This document shows positions 13,956 to 23,870 of a DNA stretch of 64,000 nt, one piece after another. The first letter of the stretch is position 1; every line of letters starts with the position of its first letter. The notes beneath the pieces are model-generated. The model saw only the letters and a program-made list of their open reading frames with translations. It had not been told where the DNA came from and did not search any database. The translations under genes and the position numbers were made by a program. Source of the DNA: Megaleporinus macrocephalus (Eukaryota > Chordata > Actinopteri > Characiformes > Anostomidae). The stretch is from assembly GCA_021613375.1 (NCBI GenBank), contig CM038721.1:5751486-5815485 (forward strand), read 5' to 3'.

Positions 13956-15825
13956 TAGAAGGGTTGTTGCTCTTTGGACAGTGATGAGTGTTAGGCCAAC
14001 CGGTCTCATCCTTATGATGAAAGGAAAAAGAAAAACACTTAGATACCAATCCATTAACAGGACAGAAATACTCCAGCAATTATTTGCAATTGCAACTGCA
14101 ATCTATCCAGCGTTATCTGTGAAGAGCCTGCCGTAGAGATAGAAGTGCTGCACCACATTAGAGGCTGCAGAAAGAGGGCTGCTGGGACCATTAGCTGGCA
14201 CACCTGAGCGCATAGCACAGCTGCCTTCACAACCCCTAGCAAATCCCCCAGTAGCAGAGGAGACGTGCCCTATCGAGCTTTCAAGCCTCGTAGTGTATCA
14301 TTTGTCCGGCTGGGCTTCCAGCGCGTGTTAGGTAATCAAAGTGCAGCTTCCACAGTTTGATGGCTTTCCCTGTTTCCCCAGAGGAGCACTTGGCTCGGCA
14401 CTTTGCTGAACATGTGTGGGCGTTTCTTCTGTCGATACCGCATGTCATCGCCCCCTTAGTAACTCTCAGAGAGCATATATTACCTATGTAGCCCTAACAT
14501 GATTCATGACTTCCTACAGGTTAATGTACTAGAATAGTGGGGGGCGGGAGAGGAAGGTTTTTTATCTTGACAGATTTCCATTCTGATAGCTGAGCGCCGC
14601 TTGAAGTAGCGCACACCTGAAATAGCAACAGGCCATTTGTGAAATGTCTTACATATTAGTGAGGAAGACAGACTCACAAAGAGCCCATAAGGGCTTGCAA
14701 AGTGGACAGCTGTATCTTGGCTTGGCCATTAGCTTCCCGGCAGCGCTGGAACCGAGTTAGCCAGGCTGACAGGGCCGGCCCCCATCTGGAAGTCATCGTG
14801 GAGGCAGCTGCTATGAGCCTGTGTGATCTCTTGGTGAATGCTAATCACTCTCCAGCACATTTCTAACAGCCGCCGCGGTAATGGGATTAGACTTCTCTAC
14901 ATTGAGAAGTAGTAGGAAGCCACCTTGGCTGGTCAAACGAACCATGCTAACATGTTCATTGGCTGTAGATGTACCCGAAAGCCTTTCTCGCTGACCGATT
15001 TGCCATTACTCTCGTCCATCAGCAACTGGAAGACATCCACGTAGTGATTCTGCACAAAGAGGAGGGAGCTGGCTTGGGTTTCAGCATCGCCGGCGGTATC
15101 GATCTGGAGAACAAAGCGACTACAGTGAGTACGACCTCTTCATCCATGTTAGCCTCCCCCACGGCATGGCTGATCTTCCCTGAGGCCGCCGCAAGACTCA
15201 GTTTAGCTTCTCAGTGTGTTCACAGCAAACAGGTCCCTATAATTCCAGTTCTTAGAAAGTTTTTTTAAAAGTTATATAATTAATCCAATTGGACTTCGGG
15301 ATCGAGTTAACTTTTGAAATCTATTTAACCGGCTACCTCAGGCCTGTAATCAAATCTAAGATCAGATACCTGATCGGATGACTGTTTGGTTTGGTCTCAA
15401 GTAGCCTGCAGTGAAAAAAACATCATTTTTATCTGATTCACAATTTCCACATGAATAAAATTACATTACATCAGTGAAGTGCAGTTGTGCAGGTCTTAAG
15501 TTTTCATGTGGAAATATGAATCAAGATATTTTTTTTCGATGCAGTCTGTTTTGATGAACTCTTAGTTTAGGTCAAAAAGCTTCATACAGGCCTAAAATTA
15601 TTATTAATAATAACAGTGATTCAAATTATGGCTGGGTAGCAAAAACCAGGGTACAAAGACAGGTACTTAATTGATCTTAGAGGGTACAATACAAATGTCG
15701 TCACTGGAGTGGTACCATCAAGGCTATACCTTCAGTATCTTTAATTAGGGGTCATACTTGGTACCATATACCAACACTATTATTGTTACATTGATTCTTT
15801 TTCTATTTTCAAAAAGTTCTCTATG

Positions 15826-15886
<61 letters not shown>

Positions 15887-18800
15887 TACATACACACACT
15901 GTGCATAGGTTGTAGGCACTTGGGAAAACTTTGATTTACTCAGTAAAACACTTTATTATTTAAATATTAAACAGTATTAATGCAGTAAGTAAAGCTTTTC
16001 CATATGTCAGTGTGCTTATTGAACCCTTCCCAAGCGTCTCCTAAACAACCCAGTATTATTTACAGTTCTCATCTAATACCTGCTTTGACTGCTCAGTTCT
16101 TCATTAAGCAAAATCAAGATTGCTGCTGAAGGAACTGAACACATTCATACAATGTCTGGGGCGTCCAGGAGAAATCTGGAACCTAACTTTGTTCTTCAAA
16201 CTGGATCAAGATCTGCTCTACTTCTCTCACAATAACATATTCATGTTACTTTGTATAGTATGTATGACTATTTACATATGTTCCAATCATATCTGGTGAT
16301 ACACTTACACGTGTATTGCCAAACATTCAGCTTAGGTGCTTCAGACTCTTGCACAGTGGTGTATATAATATATAATACAAAATATAAGTGGCTTATTTTG
16401 ATACCTGAGAGAAAAATACCATCTTAGTCAACTTGCTATGCATAATACAGTTCATGTAGCAGTTCTTTCACATGGGTTTTGTCAACGTTGCCATCTGCTA
16501 GTAAAGCTTTGCTCCCTCATTCCAAAACCCCAGGTTCACAGGGTCTTCCCCCAAGGCCTCGCTGCACAGGAAGGCACCATCGAGAAAGGAGACGAGGTGC
16601 TGTCCATCAACGGGCAGACGCTGAAGAACGTGAAGCACAGCGATGCCACAGCCGCTCTCCGTCAGGCACGTGACTTGAAACAGGCAGTGGTGGTTGTCTG
16701 CAAGTGCAAAGAGGGAGGAGACAACAGAGGAAATAACGCTAACGACTCCAGCTGCAGCAGCGCCACCGAGCACAGCTTCACAGGTACCATAAAGCTGGTT
16801 TCACACCATTAGCTACTGGAACCAAACCTTCAATCTCTAAAACTAGAAAAACAGCCCTGATATTTAATGGTAGTGGACCTAAATGGACCATTTCTGCCTC
16901 TATTGTGATACAGTTTGTTGGTCAGTCTGTGATAATAAGCTAGACCTGGATTTGTAGGGGGCGTCATTAATAAGAACTAAACTTTGTTCCTCAAACTTGA
17001 GCTCAAGATTTGATCTACTTCTTTCACAATCAGATATTTATGCTACTTTGTGTTGTGTTTTTGATTATTTACATCTGTTCTAATCATATCTGGTGTTACA
17101 TTTAGCAATAGGTGTGTAAGATAAAGCCTTTTAAATAGAGATGGACCGATAGCCAATACAGGTAGAGGGCGGGACTATACGCCACAGCAGGGCTACATGT
17201 AGTTATTAGCGCAAGCAAGTCATGAAACCTGGTCTAAACTGGTTTATTATCATTTTTAACGAGCTCATATGAAACAGTATAATATTTGTAACTAAATTAG
17301 AAGTTGGTCTATGTGGGAGTAAACCGCTTGATACAGCTCCAGAAGATCCACATCTGTAAAGTATCTCTACTAGGAACAGCAGAGCGTGGATCCAGGTGGA
17401 ACATTAAGCAGCAGAATGAACGTCTTCTACAGCCGAGAAGAGCTGCTTATCTAGAACTATAAACTCAATCACTCTGGCTGTGGTTCTTTAGCTCTCTGGC
17501 TGTTTCTGCTGCTGTTCTGTTCGTACTGGTCAGATCTGGTCTGTAGGTGTTCTGGGTTATTAGTTTTGTGTTAGCTGTGCGTGCTAGTTCTGCTGTTTGC
17601 TGGTACTCACTGTATTCAGCTGTGTGGTGTCTCTGAAGTGTGTATCAGATTAGTATGTTAAATGTCTTTGTCTTGGTTCCTCCGTGAGAGACGCTGATGT
17701 TACTAATTTTACTGATGTTATAAACTGCCCTGGATGAGTCTGAGTCATATACGTTAACAAACCGCCAGACGGACGATGTTTTTTTTCTGCACATGCGATA
17801 AACGATGTAAACTGTTCTCACGAGGCCGCTGCTTTAGTTAGTCTGATAAATGAAAGGGTATGTATTTTCACCTAGTGGTTCAGATAGGAACTGCAGGGAG
17901 CTGGCCAGAGGGCTCCTCTTCCGGGATGAAACAAGCTGGAAATACAGAAATTAGGCTAATTTGTTTAACAGCATTGATCGGCTCTCGAGGTCGGCTAAAT
18001 TGGAGAAATATCGGCGGATCACCGATCACATATTTTGATTCAAAATCGGCCGATACTGATACATAGCCGATCGATCCATCTCTAATTTTAAACCATCAGC
18101 TTATGTGTCCTGATGATGTTTTATGTTTCAGTGCCAGCCTCTATGCTGCTACACTTTCCTATTTGTTGGTCAGTCTGTGATAATTAGCTCGACCTGGATG
18201 TGTAGGGCTGGATTTGTTCTTCAAACTGGAGCTCAAGATATGATCTACTTCTTTTACAATAAGATATTCATGTTACTTTGTATTGTATGTCTGATTATTT
18301 ACATCTGTTCTAATCAGATCTGGTGTTACGCTTACACACTCATTGCTAAGATGAAGGCTTTTAAACCATCAGCGAGTGATGGTCTTAGCTTCTTTGCTAA
18401 GCCATTTCTGCCTCTATTCTGGCACACAGTCTGTGATAATTAGATAAACCTGGATTTGTGGGAGAACGTCTATAAAACTTTTGATGGTAAAAGAGAGAAA
18501 CCATGGTTTTCTGCCTCAACAGATGAGAGCGGTGAGGTTCTGACCCTGGACTTGGAGAAAAATGCAGGTGGAGTGGGTTTTAGCCTGGAAGGGGGAAAAG
18601 GCTCCATCCATGGGGACAAACCATTGACCGTCAGCCGAATCTTCACAGGTAAGACTACAACAAACAATAAGTTTGTGTGTTAAACCACATTAACAGATCA
18701 ACTGATGATCGAACTGAAGCTCAAATTATACTCACGGGCCACTTTATTAGAAACCTCTACCTCTGAGCTCCAACTTGCTGGTGTACAACTGTCCTCTGAG

Positions 18801-20198
18801 CACAGTATCAGTTTTGGCTGAACCTTAGCAGCTGTGGTCCAGACTTAACCTAGCAGCGTGTAACTCGTGTATAAAAACGACACACTTGTACCAGCACCAC
18901 ACACACACACACACACATTACCAAGTCAGTGTCAGTGCTGTGAACGGGCCACCACCAAAATAAAGTCTGGGCAACAGCGGGCCTGTGGTCAGAAACTGAC
19001 CAATAATAAATAAGAGTGAGTGATTAATTGGGCACCAACCAATAGGCTACTGTCTGTAATTGTTCTACAGTATAGGTGACCTAATAAAGTATCCAGTGAC
19101 TAGAGGTACAAGATAGGTGTTTCCAATAAAGTGGCCAGTTAGTGGAAGTATAAGGTAGGTGTTTCTAATAAAGTGACCAATGAGTGGAAGCACAAGGGGA
19201 GTGTTTCTAATAAAAAGGCCAGTTATTAGAAGCACAAGGTAGGTGTTTCTACTAAAGTGGCCAGTGAGTAGAAGTACAAGGTGGGTGTTTCTAATAAAGT
19301 GGCCAATAAGTAGAAGCAGAAGGGGGTGTTTCTAATAAAGTGGCCTGTCAGTGGAAGTACAAGGTAGGCGTTTCTACTAAAGTGGCCTGTCAGTGGAAGT
19401 ACAAGGTGGGTGTTTCTAATAAAGTGGCCAGTTAGTGGAAGCACAAGGGAGGTGTTTTCTAATAAAGTGGCCAGTTGGTGGAAGCATAAGGTGGGTGTTT
19501 CTATTAACGTGGCCAGTCAGTAGAAGTACAAGGTAGGTGTTTCTAGTAAAGCGGCCAGTGAGTGGCAGCACAAGGTAGGTGTTTCTAATAAAGCGACCAA
19601 TAAGTGGAAGCATAAAGGGGGTGTTTCTAATAAAGTGGCCAGTTAATGAAAGTAGGAGGTGGCTGTTTCTAATGAAGTGGCCAGTTAGTAGAAGTACAAG
19701 GTACATGTTTCTAATAAAATGGCAGATTAGTGGAAGTACAAGGTGGGTGTTTCTAATAAAGTGGCCAGTTAGTGAAAGAATAAGATCGTGAGCTCTATAG
19801 TGTTTGTATAGCACATCATACAAAAATATATCACTGATAGAACTTTATCACAAACAGTTCTATTCCTCAAATGCAGAACTAAAAATCCTGAGACTGTAAC
19901 ATTATAACGCAGTGCAGTGTTTCAATAAAGGCTCCACTGATATAAACTTGATGAAGACAAACCGGCTGAAACTCATAAGCACTGAAGCTATAAGTGTTTT
20001 TGCTGCAGTGAGTGTGTTTGTGTGTTTGTAGGCAGTACAGCGGAGCAGAAGGGTCTGCAGGTCGGCGATGAGCTGCTGCAGGTCCAGGGCTCAGTTCTAC
20101 AAGGCCTTTCACGGCTCGAGGCCTGGTCCTTCATCAAAGGTCTCCCTGAGGGGCCGCTCACTGCCGTCGTCAGGAGGAAGAAAGACGAACAAAGCTAA
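4800..20198 (+). CDS. IL16: Pro-interleukin-16, 3' portion (8 exons; 5' part outside window)
   Basis: Pro-IL-16 is a cytosolic/nuclear multi-PDZ scaffold whose C-terminal piece is released by caspase cleavage and secreted as a CD4-binding chemoattractant (known for mammals). I read coding exons at 4800-5308, 9339-9438, 9720-10995, 11472-11658, 15023-15124, 16534-16783, 18523-18648 and 20032-20198. Every junction has AG/GT and the phases join without a break, giving about 904 residues plus a partial first codon. Segments that align by eye with the human protein include [70 protein letters not shown] and [20 protein letters not shown]1 and PDZ2 are not present and must lie upstream of the window. 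The neighbour downstream is STARD5 in convergent orientation, as in human. Identity is very secure; extra small exons in the 5309-9338 interval cannot be excluded. Confidence 0.95.
5309..6040. other. IL16 intron, no recognised feature
   Basis: AT-rich intron with no supported gene or element. Open frames here are short and lack coding character. Confidence 0.5.
6050..6345 (-). mobile_element. tRNA-derived SINE
   Basis: On the minus strand the block has a B-box-like ccagttcgatccccagg after a cccgaaggtt stretch, then gagcaaggcacctaacccc, ctgccccctagtg and gtttcactgcacggatgg. The same layout appears in the + strand copy at 22735-22990. A (TA)n tract abuts the head at 6361-6395. Confidence 0.8.
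6690..7240. mobile_element. hAT-like element with cagaggtgg end
   Basis: Dense acttaagta and aaaagtata motifs run in both directions and the block ends with taccacctctg at 7229-7239, whose complement cagaggtggta is a common end of fish hAT-like elements. No transposase is present. The left end is not sharply defined. Confidence 0.55.
7503..7701. repeat. Copy B, repeated at 8574-8770
   Basis: The block atttaaatctgtggccagat to gaatagtttgtatgtgt recurs at 8574-8770 with only a few changes. The two B copies flank copy A' of the IL16 segment. Confidence 0.88.
7702..8549 (+). pseudogene. Duplicated IL16 intron and partial exon (copy A')
   Basis: This block copies 3939-4843. It keeps the acceptor ctatctcag and 44 bases of the exon (8506-8549) with one mismatch (cgcc to cccc), then diverges into tttttgtgc. 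It is a truncated exon without a donor. If spliced in it would disturb the IL16 message. It is flanked by B copies. Confidence 0.85.
8574..8770. repeat. Copy B' of 7503-7701
   Basis: This is the second flank of the duplicated IL16 segment. Two small deletions separate it from B. The next ~560 bases up to the exon at 9339 hold no recognised feature. Confidence 0.85.
9339..9438 (+). CDS. IL16: IL16 small linker exon (100 bp)
   Basis: This exon is too short for an ordinary ORF scan. It is bounded by a pyrimidine-rich acceptor (tttcctgtttgtgtgacag) and the donor aaag|gtacgg. It starts in phase 0, as the previous exon ends, and finishes with one base of a Gly codon that the exon at 9720 completes. 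It encodes about 33 hydrophilic residues ([20 protein letters not shown] and onward). No domain is visible; the call rests on splice sites and exact phase fit. Confidence 0.72.
9720..10995 (+). CDS. IL16: IL16 large Ser/Pro-rich linker exon
   Basis: This is the largest exon (1276 bp), running from acceptor ttgtttcag to donor gtgag|gtatgc. It contains DPWVKLADS, then [17 protein letters not shown], a proline motif conserved with human IL16 ([17 protein letters not shown]), then [10 protein letters not shown] (human RQRISSFETF), and near the end an [18 protein letters not shown] segment that resembles human SSQVSSAVMKSLLCLP. Between these lies a low-complexity Ser/Glu/Thr region with a short internal repeat (see 10368-10490). 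The region is expected to be disordered. PVAPKP fits an SH3 ligand, by inference only. Confidence 0.92.
10368..10490 (+). repeat. In-frame Ser/Glu/Thr repeat in IL16
   Basis: Within the large linker exon the protein repeats a unit close to [11 protein letters not shown] about three times ([39 protein letters not shown]). The DNA unit is about 39 bases. It is a young expansion in a disordered linker. Confidence 0.75.
11472..11658 (+). CDS. IL16: IL16 exon before PDZ3
   Basis: Acceptor ctgctcaacag and donor ctgagg|gtaagt bound a 187-bp exon. Its first base completes a Ser codon split at 10995. It encodes [13 protein letters not shown], then [28 protein letters not shown], matching human [31 protein letters not shown] and VLDEATLK. 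The amphipathic helix here immediately precedes the third PDZ domain. Confidence 0.93.
11659..12565. other. IL16 intron, no recognised feature
   Basis: AT-rich intron with an A/T-rich stretch at 11945-12240. No gene or element is supported. Confidence 0.5.
12566..13141. mobile_element. hAT-like MITE with ~27-bp TIRs
   Basis: The left end taggggtgagtccgaaattg and the right end, reading inward on the other strand as tagggtgcgtccgaaattg, form near-identical terminal repeats of about 27 bases. The element is 576 bp and has no coding capacity. Sequence right of it (gatggcgttaaa) is the internal part of another hAT-like family, so it probably inserted into or next to one. I could not find an 8-bp target duplication. 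Confidence 0.8.
13142..13905. mobile_element. Partial copy of the tagagatgg hAT-like family
   Basis: Shares atggcgttaaa, ctgtatttccaact, aggtggaaatac-like blocks and the cctcaaaaacgctgg end with 20817-21397. The left end is missing, interrupted at 13141. A (TA)n tract follows directly. Confidence 0.7.
13911..13947. repeat. (TA)n microsatellite
   Basis: Pure TA run of 37 bases, directly after the right end of an hAT-like copy, then a T run. The flanking 14000-15022 is intron with no recognised feature. Confidence 0.95.
15023..15124 (+). CDS. IL16: IL16 exon: start of PDZ3 (GLGF loop)
   Basis: A 102-bp exon in phase 0 on both sides runs from acceptor cgtccatcag to donor actaca|gtgagt. It encodes [20 protein letters not shown] then [18 protein letters not shown] is the canonical carboxylate-binding loop of PDZ domains. 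The human equivalent [20 protein letters not shown] is nearly identical, which makes this the most conserved exon in the gene. Confidence 0.95.
15829..15870. repeat. (TA)n microsatellite with CA tail
   Basis: A TA run of about 42 bases passes into cacatatacacacac repeats and then the start of a dispersed element. Confidence 0.95.
15890..16300 (-). mobile_element. Dispersed element, gtgcaaaagtctgagaca family
   Basis: Contains, in reverse, the blocks seen at 28985-29500, 35665-36010 and 37365-37825 (tctggggcgtccaggagaaa, gaagtagatcagatc-like, cagtattaatgcagtaag). No coding capacity. Partial reverse copies also occur at 16975-17127, 18093-18365 and 49883-49985. Confidence 0.75.
16534..16783 (+). 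CDS. IL16: IL16 exon: rest of PDZ3 and caspase-site linker
   Basis: The exon starts at [20 protein letters not shown] and completes PDZ3 through [20 protein letters not shown] and [15 protein letters not shown]. It then gives a Ser/Asn-rich linker, [20 protein letters not shown], which sits where human pro-IL-16 has the caspase-3 site SSTD|S. The fish linker keeps an Asp-Ser step (NAND|S). It ends with one base of an Asp codon completed at 18523. Confidence 0.94.
17136..18084 (-). mobile_element. hAT-like element, tagagatgg ... ccatctcta, with 8-bp TSD
   Basis: Ends are tagagatgg and ccatctcta, with longer imperfect terminal repeats (tagagatggaccgatagcc against tagagatggatcgatcggc). Flanks are cttttaaa (17128-17135) and attttaaa (18085-18092), a 7/8 match of the length made by hAT transposases. 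A related copy of the flanking repeat at 18351-18376 reads aaggcttttaaaccatcagc without insertion, which supports the boundaries. No transposase gene is inside. Confidence 0.85.
18523..18648 (+). CDS. IL16: IL16 exon: start of PDZ4, cytokine core
   Basis: The 126-bp exon lies between acceptor ctgcctcaacag and donor cttcacag|gtaaga. It encodes [20 protein letters not shown] then [24 protein letters not shown] replaces the usual GLGF loop of the domain. Human has [20 protein letters not shown] here, so the call is secure. This exon and the next make up the mature secreted cytokine. Confidence 0.95.
18736..19120. mobile_element. Dispersed element with ggccactttattagaaac end
   Basis: The left end reads gggccactttattagaaac; the right end near 19105 reads aggtgtttccaataaagtgg, which is the inverted complement of the left. 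Inside are a (CA)n run and blocks recurring at 39480-39900 and 50660-51110. No coding capacity. Confidence 0.72.
19121..19785. repeat. Minisatellite, ~42-bp unit, about 16 copies
   Basis: Units contain gtgtttctaataaagtggcc then agttagtggaagtacaaggt. The gtgtttctaataaagtggcc half equals the right end of the element that precedes it, so the array extends from that end. Open frames on both strands are repeat by-products. Confidence 0.93.
20032..20198 (+). CDS. IL16: IL16 terminal coding exon: end of PDZ4
   Basis: After acceptor tgtgtgtttgtag the exon encodes [55 protein letters not shown] and stop TAA. Human continues as RRKSLQSKETTAAGDS, so the fish protein is about nine residues shorter and has RRKK in place of RRKS, a motif linked to CD4 contact in the mammalian cytokine. 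No canonical AATAAA was found close downstream; the 3' UTR end is not assigned. Confidence 0.94.
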
Positions 20199-20760
20199 CA
20201 CGGTTGCAGAAGTACTGTAAACAGCCGCCATGGAGCAAAGACAGCACAACTGAACAGAGAGAGCACAAAGGGTTAAGCCTGGTTTTATACTACAGTATTA
20301 ATGAGTGGATAACCTATAACAACAATGGCATTTTATAATAATAATAATAATAATACATACTGCATATTTTCCATGTTTATAATTAATTCAAACACAAACA
20401 TAAAACAACATTACAGAAGACTTTAGTCTAAGGCTAGGCTTAATGTGCTTTCCTCTATGTCTCTATTGGACAGTTTGCCTTGCTGTTATATGAATAGCCT
20501 TAATAATATGTTTATGGGAGGTGAGGCTATTTCCGCTTGCCATTTTTTAAAAATTCATCAGTTTCTCAGTACCAGACAATTAGTTCTGAGCATATATCAG
20601 AACGGGGGCGCTCTCAGTTAGTCTGATAACTTAAGGCAGAGGTCAAGAAGAGGGGCACAAAGCATATTCCTGTTTAAACGCCCTCACTTTGGGCTTAAGT
20701 TCTTCAGCTTCACAGAGAATAACCTATTGTTTCAATTGTTCATTCATTTGATCATTTCCA
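20199..20760. other. IL16: IL16 3' flank, likely 3' UTR in part
   Basis: The first part should be 3' UTR. It holds an (ATA)n run at 20336-20356 but no clear AATAAA. Nothing else is recognised. Confidence 0.45.
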
Positions 20761-20770
20761 CATAAACACA

Positions 20771-20772
<2 letters not shown>

Positions 20773-20813
<41 letters not shown>

Positions 20814-20815
20814 TA
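20773..20815. repeat. (TA)n(CA)n microsatellite
   Basis: A TA run followed by a CA run stands directly in front of an hAT-like insertion; the CA run continues on its other side at 21398-21411. Confidence 0.95.
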
Positions 20816-21397
20816 CTAGAGATGGAAAGATCGGCTGTGTATCGGTATCAAAATATGTGATCGCTGATCGGCCGATATCTCTCCAACGTAGCCGATCCCG
20901 AGAGCTGATCGATGGCGTTAAACAAATGAGCTTAATTTCTGTATTTCCAGCTAGCTTTAAAACCACCTCCGGCCAGCTCCTTGAAATTCCTATTGGAACC
21001 ACTAGGTGGAAATACACACCCTTTCATTTTCGACAGACTGACTAAAGCGGTTCAGCATGTGCTGTCCGTCTGCCAGTTTGTTACCGTATTGTATGTGACT
21101 CAGACTCATCCAGGACGTTTTAATTGATTTAATGATTGCAGTTTTGGGGATATTTGTTTGATTTACTTTGTTTATTTGCTGCCAATTTTGTTAAAAATAT
21201 TATGCTGTTTCATATGAGCTCGTTAAAAATGGTAATAAACCAGTTTAGACCATGTTTCATGACTTGCTTGCGCTAATAATTGCATGTAGCCCTGCCGTGC
21301 CATATAGCCCCGCCCTCGATCGGTAGCGGCTATTGGCCGATTGCTCTGAAAGGTGATCGGAATCGGCTTCAAAAACGCTGATCGGCCCATCTCTAAC
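20816..21397. mobile_element. hAT-like element of the tagagatgg family
   Basis: Begins tagagatggaaagatcggct and ends gctgatcggcccatctcta. Flanks acacatac and acacacac are a 7/8 direct repeat, though inside a CA microsatellite this is weak evidence. Shares atggcgttaaacaaatgagc and ctaggtggaaatacacacc with other copies here. Confidence 0.8.
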
Positions 21398-21439
21398 ACA
21401 CACACACACACATAATGAATCAAATTTATGCAACTGTTA

Positions 21440-21467
21440 TTTATATATATATATATATATATATATG
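21440..21467. repeat. (TA)n inside a short inverted repeat
   Basis: The TA run is bracketed by gcaactgtt at 21428-21437 and aacagttgc after 21467, so the block can fold as a hairpin. The following 21470-22734 is intergenic with no recognised feature. Confidence 0.85.
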
Positions 21468-22734
21468 AACAGTTGCATATATTTGAATCATGTGGAAATT
21501 AGAATCAAGTAAATATGTTTATTTTCAATGCAGTCTAGTTTCTATGAAAAGTTGGTTTAGATCAAATGTCTTGCTATCCAAACAGCTTCGATCAGCCTTA
21601 CACATCTATATTTTTTCTTATTACTATTAATACACATCACTCAGATTAGGGCTGGGTATCAAAAGGCAATGCTTTTTATATACTCTCAGAAGGAACTGCA
21701 CTTAACTGACCCTTACTTAATTGATCACTGGGGTGGTACCATCATGGGTACATCTCCTCGGTATCTTTAATTAGAGATCATTCTCTGACGCTGTTACTGT
21801 TTAAAAGACACATTGATTCCTTTTCCATTGCATTACATAAGTGGCTTAGCTTACCAACATCCATAAGCCAATAAGCATGCATGCTCCAAAATCTGGACCG
21901 GCTTCCCATACTCGGTCTATGACATAAAAAAAGATATCTAATAAGGTTTCGTATTAAACTGGTATTCGTATTGGCTCCACACATTTTTCAGTGATACCCA
22001 GCCCAAAGTCTCTGAACGGACTCACTGCTCATTATAAACTGCCTTTGTACTGTCGTACTAACGCGGTCAGGGACTCGTGGAAGCTTGACCGCGCTCAAGT
22101 TCGCTTGTTTTGATAAGGAGATTTGCACAAACCCTGTACATAGAGATAGAAAACTATTTGTAGGGCATCTAAGCAGAGTATTTAACCAAATCCTTAATTC
22201 AGCACATGGTTTTCATGTGACACGATATGACGGCAGCCACCAAATCAGGGTCATTTTTCAAAATTAAATAATTTTTTTGGAGTTTTGGAAGAGTGGACTG
22301 TCGCAGCTCAACTCTAGATGCAATAATTTGAGGGCAGTCAGAAGAGAAACGACTGTGACTCATCACGGTAATAGGAAATGTATTTATTCTTAAAAGAAAC
22401 CAAAGCAACAAACAAACATGCAAATATAATCGTAATTTTAACTCCCGTTACAAACTGGACGTTTGATTTTTTTTATTACTATTATTTTTTTTTTGTACAG
22501 AGGAACTTCCTAATATATAAGAGGATGCTGTTGAACTGGTTGAGAGGGAAACATTATTGTATGGTTTGTTTTGTTCTCCAAACACACCCCAATAAAATGG
22601 TTGCACTATGCACATCTGGTTCATGTTGTCTGAATAAAGAAACGGGTCAAAGTCATGAAGGGTCATTGTCTTTTTTTTTTTTTTTAATGCCCATGGAATT
22701 GAATGTACATACAAACAAACAACATGGACTGAAG

Positions 22735-22990
22735 GCATCTACTTCAGCCACAACTCCAGCCTTGTGACCGGAAGGTTGTCGGTTCAATCCCATGAACTAA
22801 ACCCATGAGCAAGGCACCTAATCCCTGACTGCTCCCTGGGCGCTGTGGTAGGGCTGCCCATGGCTTTGAGCAAGTGTGCTCACTACTGCCCTCTAGTGTG
22901 TATGTATATGTGAGTGTTTCACTGCATGGATGAGTAAAATGTGGAGATCTTGAATTTCAATCAGGGATCAATAAAGTATCTATCTATAAA
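22735..22990 (+). mobile_element. tRNA-derived SINE
   Basis: Contains gaccggaaggttgtcggttc and aatccc (B-box-like), then gagcaaggcacctaatccc, cactactgccctctagtgtg, gtttcactgcatggatgag and a tail atcaataaagtatctatcta. Same family as the minus copy at 6050-6345. Confidence 0.82.
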
Positions 22991-23005
22991 AACTAAGGGT
23001 TGGAA

Positions 23006-23673
23006 TGTCACAAGGTGAGTGGGAGGAGGCGGACCCAAGTGCAGAGTATGTTAGTTAATTTGTTTATTTATTTATTTTGTTTTTGGTGGAAGTTAAAGTG
23101 GAAAAGAAGGTGCTTGTGTACTACTCACCTAGGTGGGAACCAATCCACCACTTTGGGTGATCACAGATTACAATACACTACCCCTGAACCACCAAGGGGC
23201 AGGTGAGGAAGCATCTTAAATGCCCCCAATGCAGTGTGGGGAGGAAAAAGGCGGGAAAACAGCACACAAAGAAAATGCAAGGGTATGGTCGTTTTCAAAG
23301 AAAAGAATCAACAGAAGCCCCAAAACTAAAACTTAAACTATTTTTCTCTTCTTTTTTTATACCTAAGATCAACATGCCTCTCTTTTCTTTCTGTTATTTC
23401 TTCTTCATTCACTTTTCTCCTTTTTTGTTTCATAGTCTTTTCCTTTCTCGTTCCCTGAATACTCACCTCTACCAATCGCCCCTCTACAAAGGTGCGACGG
23501 AGGCTGGTGTTTGTGGCTGACTTAAGTAAGGGGCTGCACAGGTGTGCCCAGTCAGCGCTGATTGTCACAAAGGATCCTGGGAGTTGGAGTTTTTTCTCCT
23601 TTTCCTGCCAGACCTCCCTCTGCGCTGACTGAGCCCTCTGCTGGTGGCTGGCAGGACAGCTTGGGTCATGACA
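23006..23673. mobile_element. Solo-LTR-like element, tgtca ... tgaca, 5-bp TSD
   Basis: Starts tgtcacaaggtgagtggg and ends cttgggtcatgaca, with tggaa on both sides (23001-23005, 23674-23678). TG/CA ends and a 5-bp duplication fit integrase-type insertion. No gag or pol frame is present. A shorter relative lies at 63093-63442. Confidence 0.75.
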
Positions 23674-23780
23674 TGGAAAGGGTTAAATCAAGTGTTTTGC
23701 CAAGCGAATAAAACTTCCTGTCTATAAAATCAGCTTTTTTAATATAATAATGTCCCCAAGTGTCTAAAACCTCTGCACAG

Positions 23781-23864
<84 letters not shown>
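23781..23864. repeat. (TA)n microsatellite
   Basis: An 84-base TA run with one acatat interruption. Confidence 0.95.

Positions 23865-23870
<6 letters not shown>

Noticed and set aside
22378..22767. 129-codon open frame upstream of the SINE
   Set aside because: Built around T-runs and low-complexity hydrophobic codons; no family resemblance.
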